Below are positions 7,628 through 14,985 of a DNA stretch of 15,000 nt, one piece after another. Under the pieces are notes generated by a model. The model saw only the letters and a list, made by a program, of their open reading frames with translations, had not been told where the DNA came from and searched no databases. The number at the start of each line of letters is the position of its first letter. Position 1 is the stretch's first letter. The stretch is taken from NCBI GenBank assembly GCA_034096865.1, contig JAWQFJ010001220.1, positions 17,501 through 32,500 of the forward strand. The letters run 5' to 3'. The position numbers were made by a program, and so were the translations under genes. The DNA is from Theodoxus fluviatilis. Its lineage: Eukaryota; Mollusca; Gastropoda; Cycloneritida; Neritidae.

Positions 7628-8584
7628 ATTCTCTGCTTCATTTCTACAGAATGGACAATTTATATTTGAAGCTTCACCATTTGTATCGCTTGTTTGTGTT
7701 AAGTTCACAAAGCCTAAATCTAAACCTAATAATGACATCTATAAATTTGTTAATATTAATGTCATTCAGATAATATTTGCATTCAAATCTACGGGTATTT
7801 TTATAGCTTCTGTATACAGAGAAACGTTCGATATAATTCAGCCTGAAGGACCAGTCCTGGTAGAAGCAATTTCAAGGTCTTTGATGAAGAGTTCTCACAA
7901 AGATTCTCTCATTTGCAGAACCACCGCCTTTCCAGACATGCGCAAAACCCATTTTGGACAAAAGTTCCTTAATATTATTAGTCCAATTTATATTTGCATA
8001 TCGCAGAGGTCAACATCAGATACGCTTGCATTGGGAGCCTGTTTGTTGGCATCTTGCACTGTCTCAACCAATATTTTGTCGCTCTAATGGCAGAATGTAC
8101 AAACAAATTGTACCTACCTGCCTTTCCATATACAGTAGTGTTGGGAAATCTTGCATCTACGTTTAGGAATTGCTTGCAGGCAAACATAGTATCTTTTCTA
8201 TATTGTCTTGGTTCGTAAGACTCCATAGTTATGCACAACAATGAAGAGAAAGCTATATTTGGGCATCATATGATTTAAATTACACAAATGTATTGAGACT
8301 ATGGATGCGCCACATTGTTTAAGCAACTGATTAGTTTTTTGCTTGCCTTTAACTGCTTGGTTGTGAAGAGCTGTTTCAAAGCAAATTTTGAAGTAAAGAC
8401 GAAACCTAAACTTATATGAGTTAACAACGTAAAGAGTTGTACTGCCTAAACTTCACCTCTTCCCTTTTGCCAAATGTCCCCCGCGTCGAAAAATTATTAT
8501 CTTGGTTTGGTCAGTATTGATAGTTAGACCAAGTTCTTTAAAAACCACATGCACGTTATTAATCTGATACTGTAGCCCAATTGG
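7628..8584 (-). pseudogene. outer LINE, late reverse transcriptase and C-terminal domain (segment 2 of 3)
   Basis: Minus strand. The frame resumes at the RTE insertion site with IGLQYQINNVHVVFKELGL and TINTDQTKIIIFRRGGHLAKG, the region just after the catalytic box of a LINE reverse transcriptase. After several stops and shifts it continues as FACKQFLNVDARFPNTTVYG, then GRYNLFVHSAIRATKYWL and NRLPMQAYLML (about 8241-8000). It ends at CPFCRNEAEN (near 7650), the first half of a Cys-His cluster that finishes at 3100-3156. The 'ACKxFLNV...YGELGRYPLY' type block occurs in a widespread group of animal LINEs whose clade I cannot name with certainty. The many stops and shifts mark an old dead copy. 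Confidence 0.75.
8572..8584. repeat. 13-bp target-site duplication, left side of RTE-like copy
   Basis: GTAGCCCAATTGG, repeated exactly at 8988-9000. With the insert removed, the outer LINE reads STTPIGLQYQINN without interruption. The first three bases overlap the insert's tail repeat, so the true duplication may be 10-13 bp. Confidence 0.9.
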
Positions 8585-8987
8585 CATGACGAGGTCGGAT
8601 GCTGCAAAACTGTCGACATTTCACACCACCTGCCTCAGAAAGATTTTGCGAATCTTCTGGCCCAGAAAAATCTCCAATAACGACCTTCTCCAGCGATGCA
8701 ACATAGAAGACATACTCATAACCAAGAGAAAATGGAGATGGATTGGCAATGTACTGAGGATGGACAACGATTCCATTCCGAAAGTGGCACTCCGATGGAC
8801 CCCAGAAGGCAAGAGAAAGCGCGGAAGACCCAGGCAGACTTGGAGACGCACAGTGGAAGGGGAGATAAAAGACCTCAACCACTCCTGGGCGACCCTGGAA
8901 AGGCTTGCAAGCGACCGACAACAATGGAGAACCTTTGTTGCTGCCCTACACGCCACCCGGCGTAAAAGGCGGTAAGTAAGTAAGTAA
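8585..8987 (+). mobile_element. 5'-truncated RTE-like LINE copy (about 400 bp)
   Basis: A plus-strand insert between the two GTAGCCCAATTGG copies. It carries only the last ~130 codons of a LINE protein and ends in a TAAG tetranucleotide repeat. RTE-type elements are known for almost no 3' untranslated region and a short tandem repeat in place of a poly-A tail, which fits. Severe 5' truncation is usual for these copies. It inserted opposite to the outer LINE's direction. Confidence 0.88.
8586..8975 (+). pseudogene. RTE-like LINE protein, C-terminal 129 codons
   Basis: An open stretch truncated at its 5' side by the insertion; the ATG at 8586 is only the first Met of the surviving piece. It reads AAKLSTFHTTCLRKILRIFW, then KRKWRWIGNVLRMDNDSIPK, VALRWTPEGKRKRGRPRQTW and, near the end, FVAALHATRRKRR. 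This is the familiar C-terminal signature of RTE-type endonuclease-reverse transcriptase proteins, downstream of the catalytic domains, so no enzyme activity is encoded here. The stop codon TAA is the first unit of the TAAG tail. There is no internal stop in 129 codons, so the copy is fairly young. Confidence 0.88.
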
Positions 8988-9000
8988 GTAGCCCAATTGG
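8988..9000. repeat. 13-bp target-site duplication, right side of RTE-like copy
   Basis: Exact copy of GTAGCCCAATTGG at 8572-8584, immediately after the TAAG tail. Confidence 0.9.
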
Positions 9001-10851
9001 TGTAGTGGATAGGTGTACTTTATTATCAGCAAACAAGAGGGAACATATCTTCGCTATGGCTGGTATCATCGGTATCCCATGCTTTCCGTGTTCGCGGACG
9101 TAGTCAGCCACATGTGAGACATACAGGGAAAATACAATCGCACTCTCAGTTGCGCCTTGTTTTACGCCAACTGGGCATTCACAAGATTCTGGCAATGTGA
9201 GGTCCTATCTTACACACGTCTGTTTTCTGGAATACATTGTCTTTATTATATTAACATACATAGTTGAAACTCCTTTTTCCTCATGAATTTGTCAAAGGCA
9301 TGCATGATTTATATATACGAAAGCTCTTCTGAAGCCCATGATAGGAACATAGAGGTTTCCTCTGCCATAGCCATCAAACATGTTTTACTGTAATTGCATG
9401 AAATGGCAATATGTGATCAATTGTGGAATGGTCTCATCGAAACCCCGCTTGTTCTGTGCCAAATTTATTGTTTTATTCACTCCAATTTTGGAGGCGTCTA
9501 GTTAAAATGCAAGATAACAGTTTACTCATTGTGCTAAGTAGGGATACACCTCTATAGTTCTGGGGTCTTGTTTGTCCCCTGCTTTATAGATTGGAATTAT
9601 CACAGACTGGCTCCAGCTTTTTGGGAAAGCACTCTTTCTCATTCATTGTTAAGAATAACTTATGGACGAAGGGTAGTATCTGATTGCAAGCTAATGTAAG
9701 GCGATCCCCAGATATTTCGTCTAGCCGAGGAACCCTCTTGTTGCCCAAATTTGTATTGCAAGTCTAACTTCTTCCATTGTTATTGGGGCATCAAGCTCTT
9801 CAATGGTTATTTTTCTATCTTAGTTTGCAATAGAGGAGACATCCACTGTAGAACATCTTACTTCTAACACATTCTGGAAGTAGCTTTTCCATGTTTCCAG
9901 TTCAATAGTTGATAGTTGTACTTCTTTAAAAGTAAGCTGGCGGATCTTAGACCAGAAGGCATTAGAGTTACTTTAATCTTGAATCAGATCCTGGCTTGTT
10001 GTCATCTCAAATTCTTTTTTCTTTTCTCGTGTGATTCTTGTGTTAGTATTTCTGAGCTGATGAACATATTCTTGTCTGATTTAGACATTGTATGTCTTCA
10101 TAAGTAGAGTGCTCGTTTGGCTTTTATTTTGGTTTGTTTACAGTCGAGATCATGCCATTTGGCACTATCTCGGAATATAGAGGAATTCGATTTTACAGTG
10201 CGGCGAGAGCATTCTGCTTTAGCTAACATTTCTTGGGTAGCTATTTGCACTGCTAAATCCAAATCAGTACATATCATTCTACAGACCTTTTTTGTGCATA
10301 GGTGAAATTCTGGGGTATTCAGGTTGCCTACAACTTCTTGGATTTTGTCATCTTCCCAGAACATTCTGGTAAGAGTTTTCTGTTGGCAGATATGTGCATG
10401 TTTATGTATTACTTTACCTAAAGTTATCTCAATCAGCATCTGGTCAGAATGAATTTGGCTGCCTACTTTGAATGAAACATCACTTTGAAAGTCGTCCAAG
10501 CTCACCAGACGGTAGTCTATTACGCTTTCTCCATGCTGTGACAAGTAAGTAACTTTACTCTCGTCGTCGCTCAAGACACTTTCATTTAAAATGTTCAAAA
10601 CGTTTTGCATAGATTCATAAGGATCCCACCAAACTAGTTTATTCTCAAATCTTGGGAGTGACGGAATTTAGTTTTCTTAATATTGAGATACAGTGCATAT
10701 TCATGTTTTCATCATCATATGTTTCGTTTACAGTCCATGTACCAGTTCTGGCATTGCGGTCACCTAAGTTTAATATCTCGGCTTCAGGATGTAGTTTGTG
10801 TAAACGAAGGAGTTTGTCTTCAATCAACAGTCTATTGCATTTTCCTGAAGG
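9001..10851 (-). pseudogene. outer LINE, endonuclease and reverse transcriptase (segment 1 of 3)
   Basis: Minus strand. It begins in the APE-type endonuclease: LIEDKLLRLHKLHPEAEIL then GDRNARTG (near 10770; the family form is GDFNARTG), SVIDYRLVS and SDQM near 10430 (family form SDHM, so the catalytic His is lost). A linker includes KWHDLDCKQTKIKAKRALYL. The reverse transcriptase is scattered over frames: SWSQSVIIPIYKAGDKQDPR near 9590, FRRAF near 9330, VKQGATES near 9165 (QGC expected) and LLFADNKVHLSTTPIG near 9030, where the second catalytic Asp of the FADD box is Asn. It is therefore catalytically dead as well as full of stops and shifts. The EN/RT order is that of CR1/jockey-group LINEs; the clade is not certain. 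Confidence 0.8.
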
Positions 10852-10882
10852 GGGGAGAGAGAGAGAGAGAGAGAGAGAGNNN
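10852..10882. repeat. GA microsatellite ending in a 3-base assembly gap
   Basis: A short G run and (GA)n to 10879, then NNN at 10880-10882. The gap sits exactly where outer-LINE sequence stops and a different LINE starts, so the join is not supported by continuous sequence. Confidence 0.95.
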
Positions 10883-11406
10883 GCATTGGCTCCCCGTCGC
10901 TCAGAGGATAGAGTATAAGCTAGCCATTATGTGTTTCAACTTCTTCAATCAAACTGCACCACACGCACTCAAAGAAATTCTCACTGTCTACACCCCCGCT
11001 AGAAATAACCGTTCAGCTGCAGACACCAAAACGTTAAATGTCCCCCGTCGCAAAAAGATAACCCAAGGACAGCGAGCTTTTTCCTACATCGGCCCTGTAA
11101 CATGGAATAGCCTACCTTTCCCTGTCCGTCACTCTAATTCCATGTCCCAGTTCAAAACCTCCCTCAAGACACACCTGTTCCGGTCAGTCTTTCCTGACGA
11201 GCAGTGAAGGCGCCTCTTTTATGTTTCGTGTTTTGCCTGCTACTTAATTAATTGTATTGTATTTAATTGTTCTTTTTATTTCAATTGTATAGTATGTGAG
11301 TGTTAGAATGTTTTGTATGAGTGTAGACTTTATCATTGTACACGCCATGAGCTTGCTATTAGGGAAGGTATGTGCGTTATAAATAGTCTGTATTATTATT
11401 ATTATT
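10883..11406 (+). mobile_element. 5'-truncated CR1/L2-like LINE with ATT tail
   Basis: A plus-strand 3' end of a LINE: 108 codons of the protein C-terminus, about 180 bases of AT-rich 3' untranslated sequence, then GTTATAAATAGTCTG and a TATTATTATT tail ending near 11406. A short trinucleotide tail after a 'TATAAAT' motif is typical of L2-type elements, which are known to end in tandem repeats rather than poly-A. No target-site duplication is visible; the left edge is hidden by the GA repeat and gap. Confidence 0.82.
10884..11207 (+). pseudogene. CR1/L2-like LINE protein, C-terminal 107 residues
   Basis: The surviving piece starts HWLPVAQRIEYKLAIMCFNF, continues with TAPHALKEILTVYTPARNNR and RAFSYIGPVTWNSLPFPVRH, and ends FKTSLKTHLFRSVFPDEQ before TGA at 11205-11207. 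The 'HWLPV..RI.YK...F', 'Y.P.R..RS..' and 'RAFS...P..WNSLP...R....F...LKTHLF' blocks are the well-known C-terminal region of CR1/L2/jockey-group proteins, downstream of the reverse transcriptase palm. There are no internal stops. It has no start codon of its own and encodes no catalytic domain. Confidence 0.85.
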
Positions 11407-11519
11407 TCCATATTGTTGATGAATAAAGCATATCTTATGTAATGCTTTTCTATGCTTGCAATTTTCTTGCTCAATGGCCTTACATAGCCTACAAAAGCTG
11501 ATGGGCCATACAAATCCAT
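11407..11519. other. short spacer after the L2-like LINE
   Basis: No gene. It holds one AATAAA at about 11422. On the minus strand one frame reads [20 protein letters not shown], which might be a decayed N-terminal endonuclease piece of the outer LINE, but the resemblance is too weak to call. Confidence 0.4.
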
Positions 11520-11656
11520 CGATCCATCTACCCATCCATCCATCCATCCGTGCATTAATCCATCCATCCATCCATCCATTCATCCTTCCATCCATCCATC
11601 CATCCATCCATCCATCCATCCATCCATCCATCCATCCATCCATCCATCCATCCATC
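11520..11656. repeat. CATC tetranucleotide microsatellite
   Basis: CATC/ATCC units, imperfect to about 11584 and pure from about 11585 to 11656. The MDGW-repeat (minus) and HPSI-repeat (plus) open frames are artefacts. Confidence 0.97.
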
Positions 11657-11698
11657 CTATTCCCCTAATGCACCTTCTCTCAACGTCGCCCCTTCTCT

Positions 11699-11723
11699 CC
11701 CCCCCCCCCCCCCCCCCCCCCCC
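11699..11723. repeat. 25-base C homopolymer
   Basis: An unbroken run of C on the plus strand (G on the minus), in a C/T-rich neighbourhood from 11657. Length is hard to sequence accurately. Confidence 0.95.
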
Positions 11724-12229
11724 ATCTCCCTCATTCCCCCATATTTGTTTGACCGCTTAGTTTTCGATTGTTTCAAATGCTTGTTGATAAGGAAATAAAC
11801 ATGTGATAACTTGACAATTGCCGTTGTGTATATGTCTGTGTATTTCTTATTATCTGTGTCCAATACCCATTCAAAAGACACCGATGTTGGAGTCTCTTCA
11901 AACTGCCCAACCATTCACACTGCCTGAAGTGTCCAATGCATAATTTTCTTTGAGCAATTATTCAGCAAAACAGTCGAAGAAGATTAACAGTTCTATAGTT
12001 TACACTAAACCAAGAAGCAAATCATGCTGTACAGATGCAGATAAGCCAGGTCCTAAAACGTGTTGACAAGTATTTCAAAATATGTATGCAACACCAGTCT
12101 GGATTCTATGAAGGCCACAAGGCTCAAGGTCAACTCAGAGTCCGACACGACGGACAGTCTTATCACCTGCTGAAGCACCGTGTGGATGACTGACCCCTCG
12201 CACCACTTCGCCAACAGCCGAGTCTGAGA
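11724..12229. other. no recognisable feature
   Basis: Mixed-composition sequence with no open frame resembling a known family, no repeat and no RNA gene that I can see. Confidence 0.5.
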
Positions 12230-12261
12230 CAACAGTTCTGCTGAAGTACTCAGAACTGTTG
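12230..12261. repeat. perfect 11-bp inverted repeat
   Basis: CAACAGTTCTG (12230-12240) and CAGAACTGTTG (12251-12261) are exact reverse complements around a 10-base loop. It could be a hairpin or a dyad protein site. It lies about 160 bases left of the E-box and CCAAT array. Confidence 0.65.
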
Positions 12262-12424
12262 AAAACTGGAAGTCGGGAACTGTTTCCCACGACGACCATT
12301 GAAGGCTCCGATCTCAACCCACGCATGCGCTTTGATCGTAGCGGCGTTTTTCTCCCTGGAGCGTCAACACTGTTTCTTTCTTTAATAAACAACAACATGA
12401 GTCCGCTTGTCTGAGAAAGCCGCT

Positions 12425-12434
12425 GTCACGTGAC
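12425..12434. promoter_or_regulatory. palindromic E-box GTCACGTGAC (left)
   Basis: A 10-bp perfect palindrome matching the strong site of USF/TFEB-type bHLH-zip proteins (CACGTG core with GT/AC flanks). It lies 9 bases before the first 32-bp CCAAT unit. An identical site lies at 12802-12811 beyond the array. The motif is seen; binding is inference. Confidence 0.45.
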
Positions 12435-12443
12435 ACTGCGTGC

Positions 12444-12710
12444 GATGAAGACAACACGCACGCCGATTGGCTGGCGATGAAGACAACACGCACGCCGATT
12501 GGCTGGCGATGAAGACAACACGCACGCCGATTGGCTGGCGATGAAGACAACACGCACGCCGATTGGCTGGCGATGAAGACAACACGCACGCCGATTGGCT
12601 GGCGATGAAGACAACACGCACGCCGATTGGCTGGCGATGAAGACAACACGCACGCCGATTGGCTGGCGATGAAGACAACACGCACGCCGATTGGCTGGCG
12701 ATGCGCACGG
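12444..12710. repeat. 32-bp minisatellite, eight identical copies, each with a CCAAT box
   Basis: Units start at 12444, 12476, 12508, 12540, 12572, 12604, 12636 and 12668, all the same base for base, followed by a broken ninth start at 12700. Each holds GATTGGCTG; on the minus strand this reads AGCCAATCGG, a full match to the NF-Y consensus RRCCAATSRG. ATTGG cores lie at 12466 and every 32 bases to 12690. Perfect identity points to recent expansion or homogenisation. The Ala/Ser/Cys-rich minus-strand open frames are by-products of the repeat: 32 is not a multiple of 3, so all three frames share the same sequence. Confidence 0.97.
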
Positions 12711-12849
12711 TGGGCGGTGCTTAGAGAGGTTAATTAATCCCCACTATTGGAAAGAGTCAAGAGAGGGCAGATTTCATGTTTGTGACTCCCCTTATAGTAT
12801 CGTCACGTGACTTTGGATAAGTCTGTCGCATCCCGTCACACGGGCCGAA
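12711..12849. other. spacer between the two CCAAT-type repeats
   Basis: Contains the second palindromic E-box (12802-12811, listed separately) and no other feature that I recognise. No TATA box or initiator stands out. Confidence 0.45.
12802..12811. promoter_or_regulatory. palindromic E-box GTCACGTGAC (right)
   Basis: Identical 10-bp palindrome to 12425-12434, on the other side of the 32-bp array. Together they bracket the eight CCAAT boxes. Confidence 0.45.
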
Positions 12850-13007
12850 GCAGTTTGGTAGAAAACATGCGATTGGCTGATGAATGGCACTGGCTGTCTG
12901 CAATTTTGGTGGATCACATTTGATTAGTTGATGAGTAGCACTGGCTGTGTGCAACTTTAGTAGAAAACATCCGATTAGCTGATGAGCAGCACTGGCTATG
13001 TGCAACA
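12850..13007. repeat. 51-bp tandem repeat, three diverged copies
   Basis: Units at about 12857, 12908 and 12959, aligned on GATTGGCTGATGAATGG (12871), GATTAGTTGATGAGTAG (12922) and GATTAGCTGATGAGCAG (12973). Only the first keeps the ATTGG (inverted CCAAT) core. The phase, 51 bases, is a multiple of 3, which keeps the minus strand open as a 17-residue repeat. The core GATTGGCTG..GATGAA is shared with the 32-bp unit. Confidence 0.9.
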
Positions 13008-14006
13008 GTGCCTTGACTTTCGCCGTAAACTAAGTGAAAGCATTCGGTGTTCATAAGCAGTAGGTTATGGCGGAAATATCTATAGGCAGCTGTACCGAAT
13101 TTGGGCTCATGAATGTCTTTATTCCAGAGATTCAGGCGACCAGCTAGGCCCTTTCCCTCCGCTATCTTTCTGCAAAGGAGATCTTTGTGTGTTCGACCGA
13201 CTTCCATTCTGGATCTCCTCGGGAGACGCCGCCTAGCATGCACATACCTGCATTTTTCCTCGTGTTTAGAATTCAATGATTCATGAGTGTGGAATCCCTT
13301 GTCAACACTCTTCATCCGACTCCAACAGCGAAACACGCTGGATATGGGGATGTAAGTCATTTGCGTTATCAACAGTGTACTTGCTCTATAGCGATCACTA
13401 CCACTGTTTATTCATATAATGCGGAAACAGTTCACGTGAGCGAGAGATAACACCGAAACACAGGTGGCCGATGACGTTACTGTTTGTGGACCATCGATCT
13501 GACGATGTTAACTGTTGTGCTGTCTTCGGTCAAGGGCCCGGGTGTGGCTGACCAGTCCAGTTCTGGACGCACACATCCGGGGACATCTTGGGCAGTGGAA
13601 TTACGTAGCGGCTGACGCAGAGGCAGAGGCTTTCCCTGGCACTGGTCATTCTCTCCCAGTAACGTTACAGCACACACAAAGTGATACTGGCCAGCCTCTT
13701 CTGCTCGGCTGCAGCAGTCCTATTTGCCTCACATGTCAACTAGCCATGGTAGACACAGGAGCGCCAGCGCGATCTGTCTTGAGTAATCTGCACACAAAGT
13801 GATCACAGGGTCACTCAGACATCCCTGGTTTGAAATAGGAACAAATTCTACGCCTTAAACATTTTATCCTAATTTAATGAAACCAGAATTCCTGTAGCTC
13901 CCAGCGATCTTTGCGATAATTTTTTGGTTGTTGTGGCGCTGAGAATCCGGCGGTCTATCTTTCACCTACGCAGATAACGCTAGCCTCGTCATCCAGCACA
14001 AGCATT
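13008..14006. other. long stretch without a recognisable gene
   Basis: The longest open frame is minus-strand 12914-13372. Its C-terminal part is the 51-bp repeat, and its remaining ~115 residues (Arg/His-rich, no domain I know) are unassigned; a decayed or real exon cannot be excluded. On the plus strand, 13515-13802 is open for 95 codons but also unrecognised. CACACAAAGTGAT occurs twice, at 13673-13685 and 13791-13803. A further CACGTG E-box lies near 13434. Confidence 0.45.
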
Positions 14007-14027
14007 TGACCTTGACCTGTGAGGTCA
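14007..14027. promoter_or_regulatory. cluster of three nuclear-receptor half-sites
   Basis: TGACCT at 14007-14012, TGACCT at 14013-14018, a 3-base gap, then AGGTCA at 14022-14027. The first pair is a tandem repeat without spacing and includes TGACCTTGA, the extended half-site of ERR/SF-1 type receptors. The second pair is an everted repeat with 3-base spacing. Motif match only. Confidence 0.3.
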
Positions 14028-14110
14028 TCCTGCATGACACAGAGGGAGCTCGGCACCGCTGATAAGAGGCGGGCTTCTCAGAGGCAATGCTCACGCATTA
14101 TTCGCGGTCG

Positions 14111-14120
14111 TCTCGCGAGA
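14111..14120. promoter_or_regulatory. palindrome TCTCGCGAGA
   Basis: A perfect 10-bp palindrome identical to the CGCG element known from vertebrate CpG promoters. Two more perfect palindromes follow, TGAGCGCTCA at 14161-14170 and GCTCGCGAGC at 14179-14188, leading into the palindrome-bearing 69-bp repeat. Whether the element works in this organism is unknown. Confidence 0.3.
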
Positions 14121-14162
14121 TCAGAGGCACGTTTCGTTTCGACAGGAAAAACGTTCAGTTTG

Positions 14163-14460
14163 AGCGCTCACGACGAGCGCTCGCGAGCCCGAGGTTTTTC
14201 CCCCAGTTGAACCTGTCCAATAGGCAGCCAGGCATCTGTCGTGAGCGCTCACGACGCCCAAAGCTTTTCCCTCAGTTGAACCTGTCCAATAGGCAGCCAG
14301 GCATCTGTCGTGAGCGCTCACGACGCCCAAAGCTTTTCCCTCAGTTGAACCTGTCCAATAGGCAGCCAGGCATCTGTCGTGAGCGCTCACGACGCCCAAA
14401 GCTTTTCCCCCAGTTGAACCTGTCCACCAGGCAGGCATCTGTCGTGAGCGCTCATCTCTG
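14163..14460. repeat. 69-bp tandem repeat built around an 18-bp palindrome
   Basis: Units start (CAGTTGAACC) at 14204, 14273, 14342 and 14411. Units 1 and 2 are identical, unit 3 has one change, unit 4 is shorter by 4 bases and breaks off. A partial, diverged unit precedes at 14163-14203. Each full unit contains GTCGTGAGCGCTCACGAC, a perfect 18-bp palindrome (14238-14255, 14307-14324, 14376-14393); the fourth keeps only its left part. The phase is a multiple of 3, so both strands are open; these frames look like by-products rather than genes. Confidence 0.96.
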
Positions 14461-14572
14461 GGGGAAAACAATAAACGTTTTGAAAGGAAACGCGTCTCTG
14501 GTCTGGCGAGAGGGTCGCTTATGATGCGTTGCAATCGCTTGTAAGAAACCTGCCTCATGTGCTAAGCGGCAG
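14461..14572. other. spacer before transposon copy B
   Basis: No gene. It ends with AAGCGGCAG (14564-14572), the left target-site duplication of the next element. Confidence 0.5.
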
Positions 14573-14985
14573 CATTCTGTGAACCCGAGTCATGTGACTC
14601 TGGCGCATTTCGCAATGAATGCGTAATAGACTTGACCCTTCGCATTACAGCATTGCGCCAAAAATAGTTCATTCTGATACTCTTTTTCCTCCACTCTTTT
14701 CAGAAATCATTCAGATGTCAAAACTGGTTTCCATTTCAACACAAACATTTTATTTTATCGAATAAACGCTTGTTTATTGCCTCAACAAGAGTAAGTTATG
14801 AGTTTTGTGCGAAATAGTCTTAGAACTACTTTAACGGCGTATGTCAGGGAGCAGATCGGGTATCCCACAAGCCTCTCGTGAGACCTCTATTTGCATATAT
14901 ATCGGACGAAATCCTTCCATCATGTGATGTCAACTGTGCTAGAGACACTTTCGCCAGTAGGCGAAGTCTCTAGTGGCCTAGAATG
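14573..14985 (+). mobile_element. short non-autonomous transposon, copy B (413 bp, 9-bp duplication)
   Basis: Same family and orientation as 1505-1921, with matching ends CATTCTGT and CTAGAATG. It is flanked by AAGCGGCAG (14564-14572) and AAGCAGTAG (14986-14994), a 9-bp duplication differing by two transitions, as expected for an older insertion. The most conserved part is the central block around 14790-14855, where only one or two bases differ from copy A. The two copies have unrelated duplications, so they inserted independently and are not the two ends of one large element. A TATA-like GCATATATAT lies at about 14893-14902, where copy A has GCATAAATTG. Confidence 0.82.
14939..14973 (+). other. 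near-terminal hairpin of copy B
   Basis: CTAGAGAC pairs with GTCTCTAG (8 bp), then bulge ACT, then TTCGCC pairs with GGCGAA (6 bp) around loop AGTA. Compared with copy A, the eighth stem pair is C-G here and T-A there, and one C-G pair here is a T-G wobble there, so the fold is kept despite base changes. Confidence 0.75.

Noticed and set aside
10098..10610. Independent host gene of 170 codons on the minus strand.
   Set aside because: Its start carries SVIDY and SDQM endonuclease motifs and it lies in line with the reverse-transcriptase remnants downstream; it is the endonuclease/linker part of the outer LINE.
11244..11668. MDGW-repeat and HPSI-repeat proteins.
   Set aside because: Translation of the CATC tetranucleotide repeat.
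12314..12708. Ala/Ser/Cys-rich repeat proteins on the minus strand over the 32-bp array.
   Set aside because: The period is not a multiple of 3, so all three frames give the same repeating peptide; this is a property of the satellite, with no sign of a gene.
12444..14460. CRISPR array.
   Set aside because: Units are head-to-tail tandem repeats with no unique spacers, in eukaryotic DNA.
14087..14558. 145-residue proteins on both strands over the 69-bp repeat.
   Set aside because: The period is a multiple of 3 and the unit has no stops; both strands being open at once indicates chance.
1505..14985. The 415-bp direct repeats 13 kb apart as the two LTRs of one large element.
   Set aside because: Each copy has its own, different 9-bp duplication, and its ends are inverted (CATTCT...AGAATG) rather than TG...CA. 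They are independent insertions.
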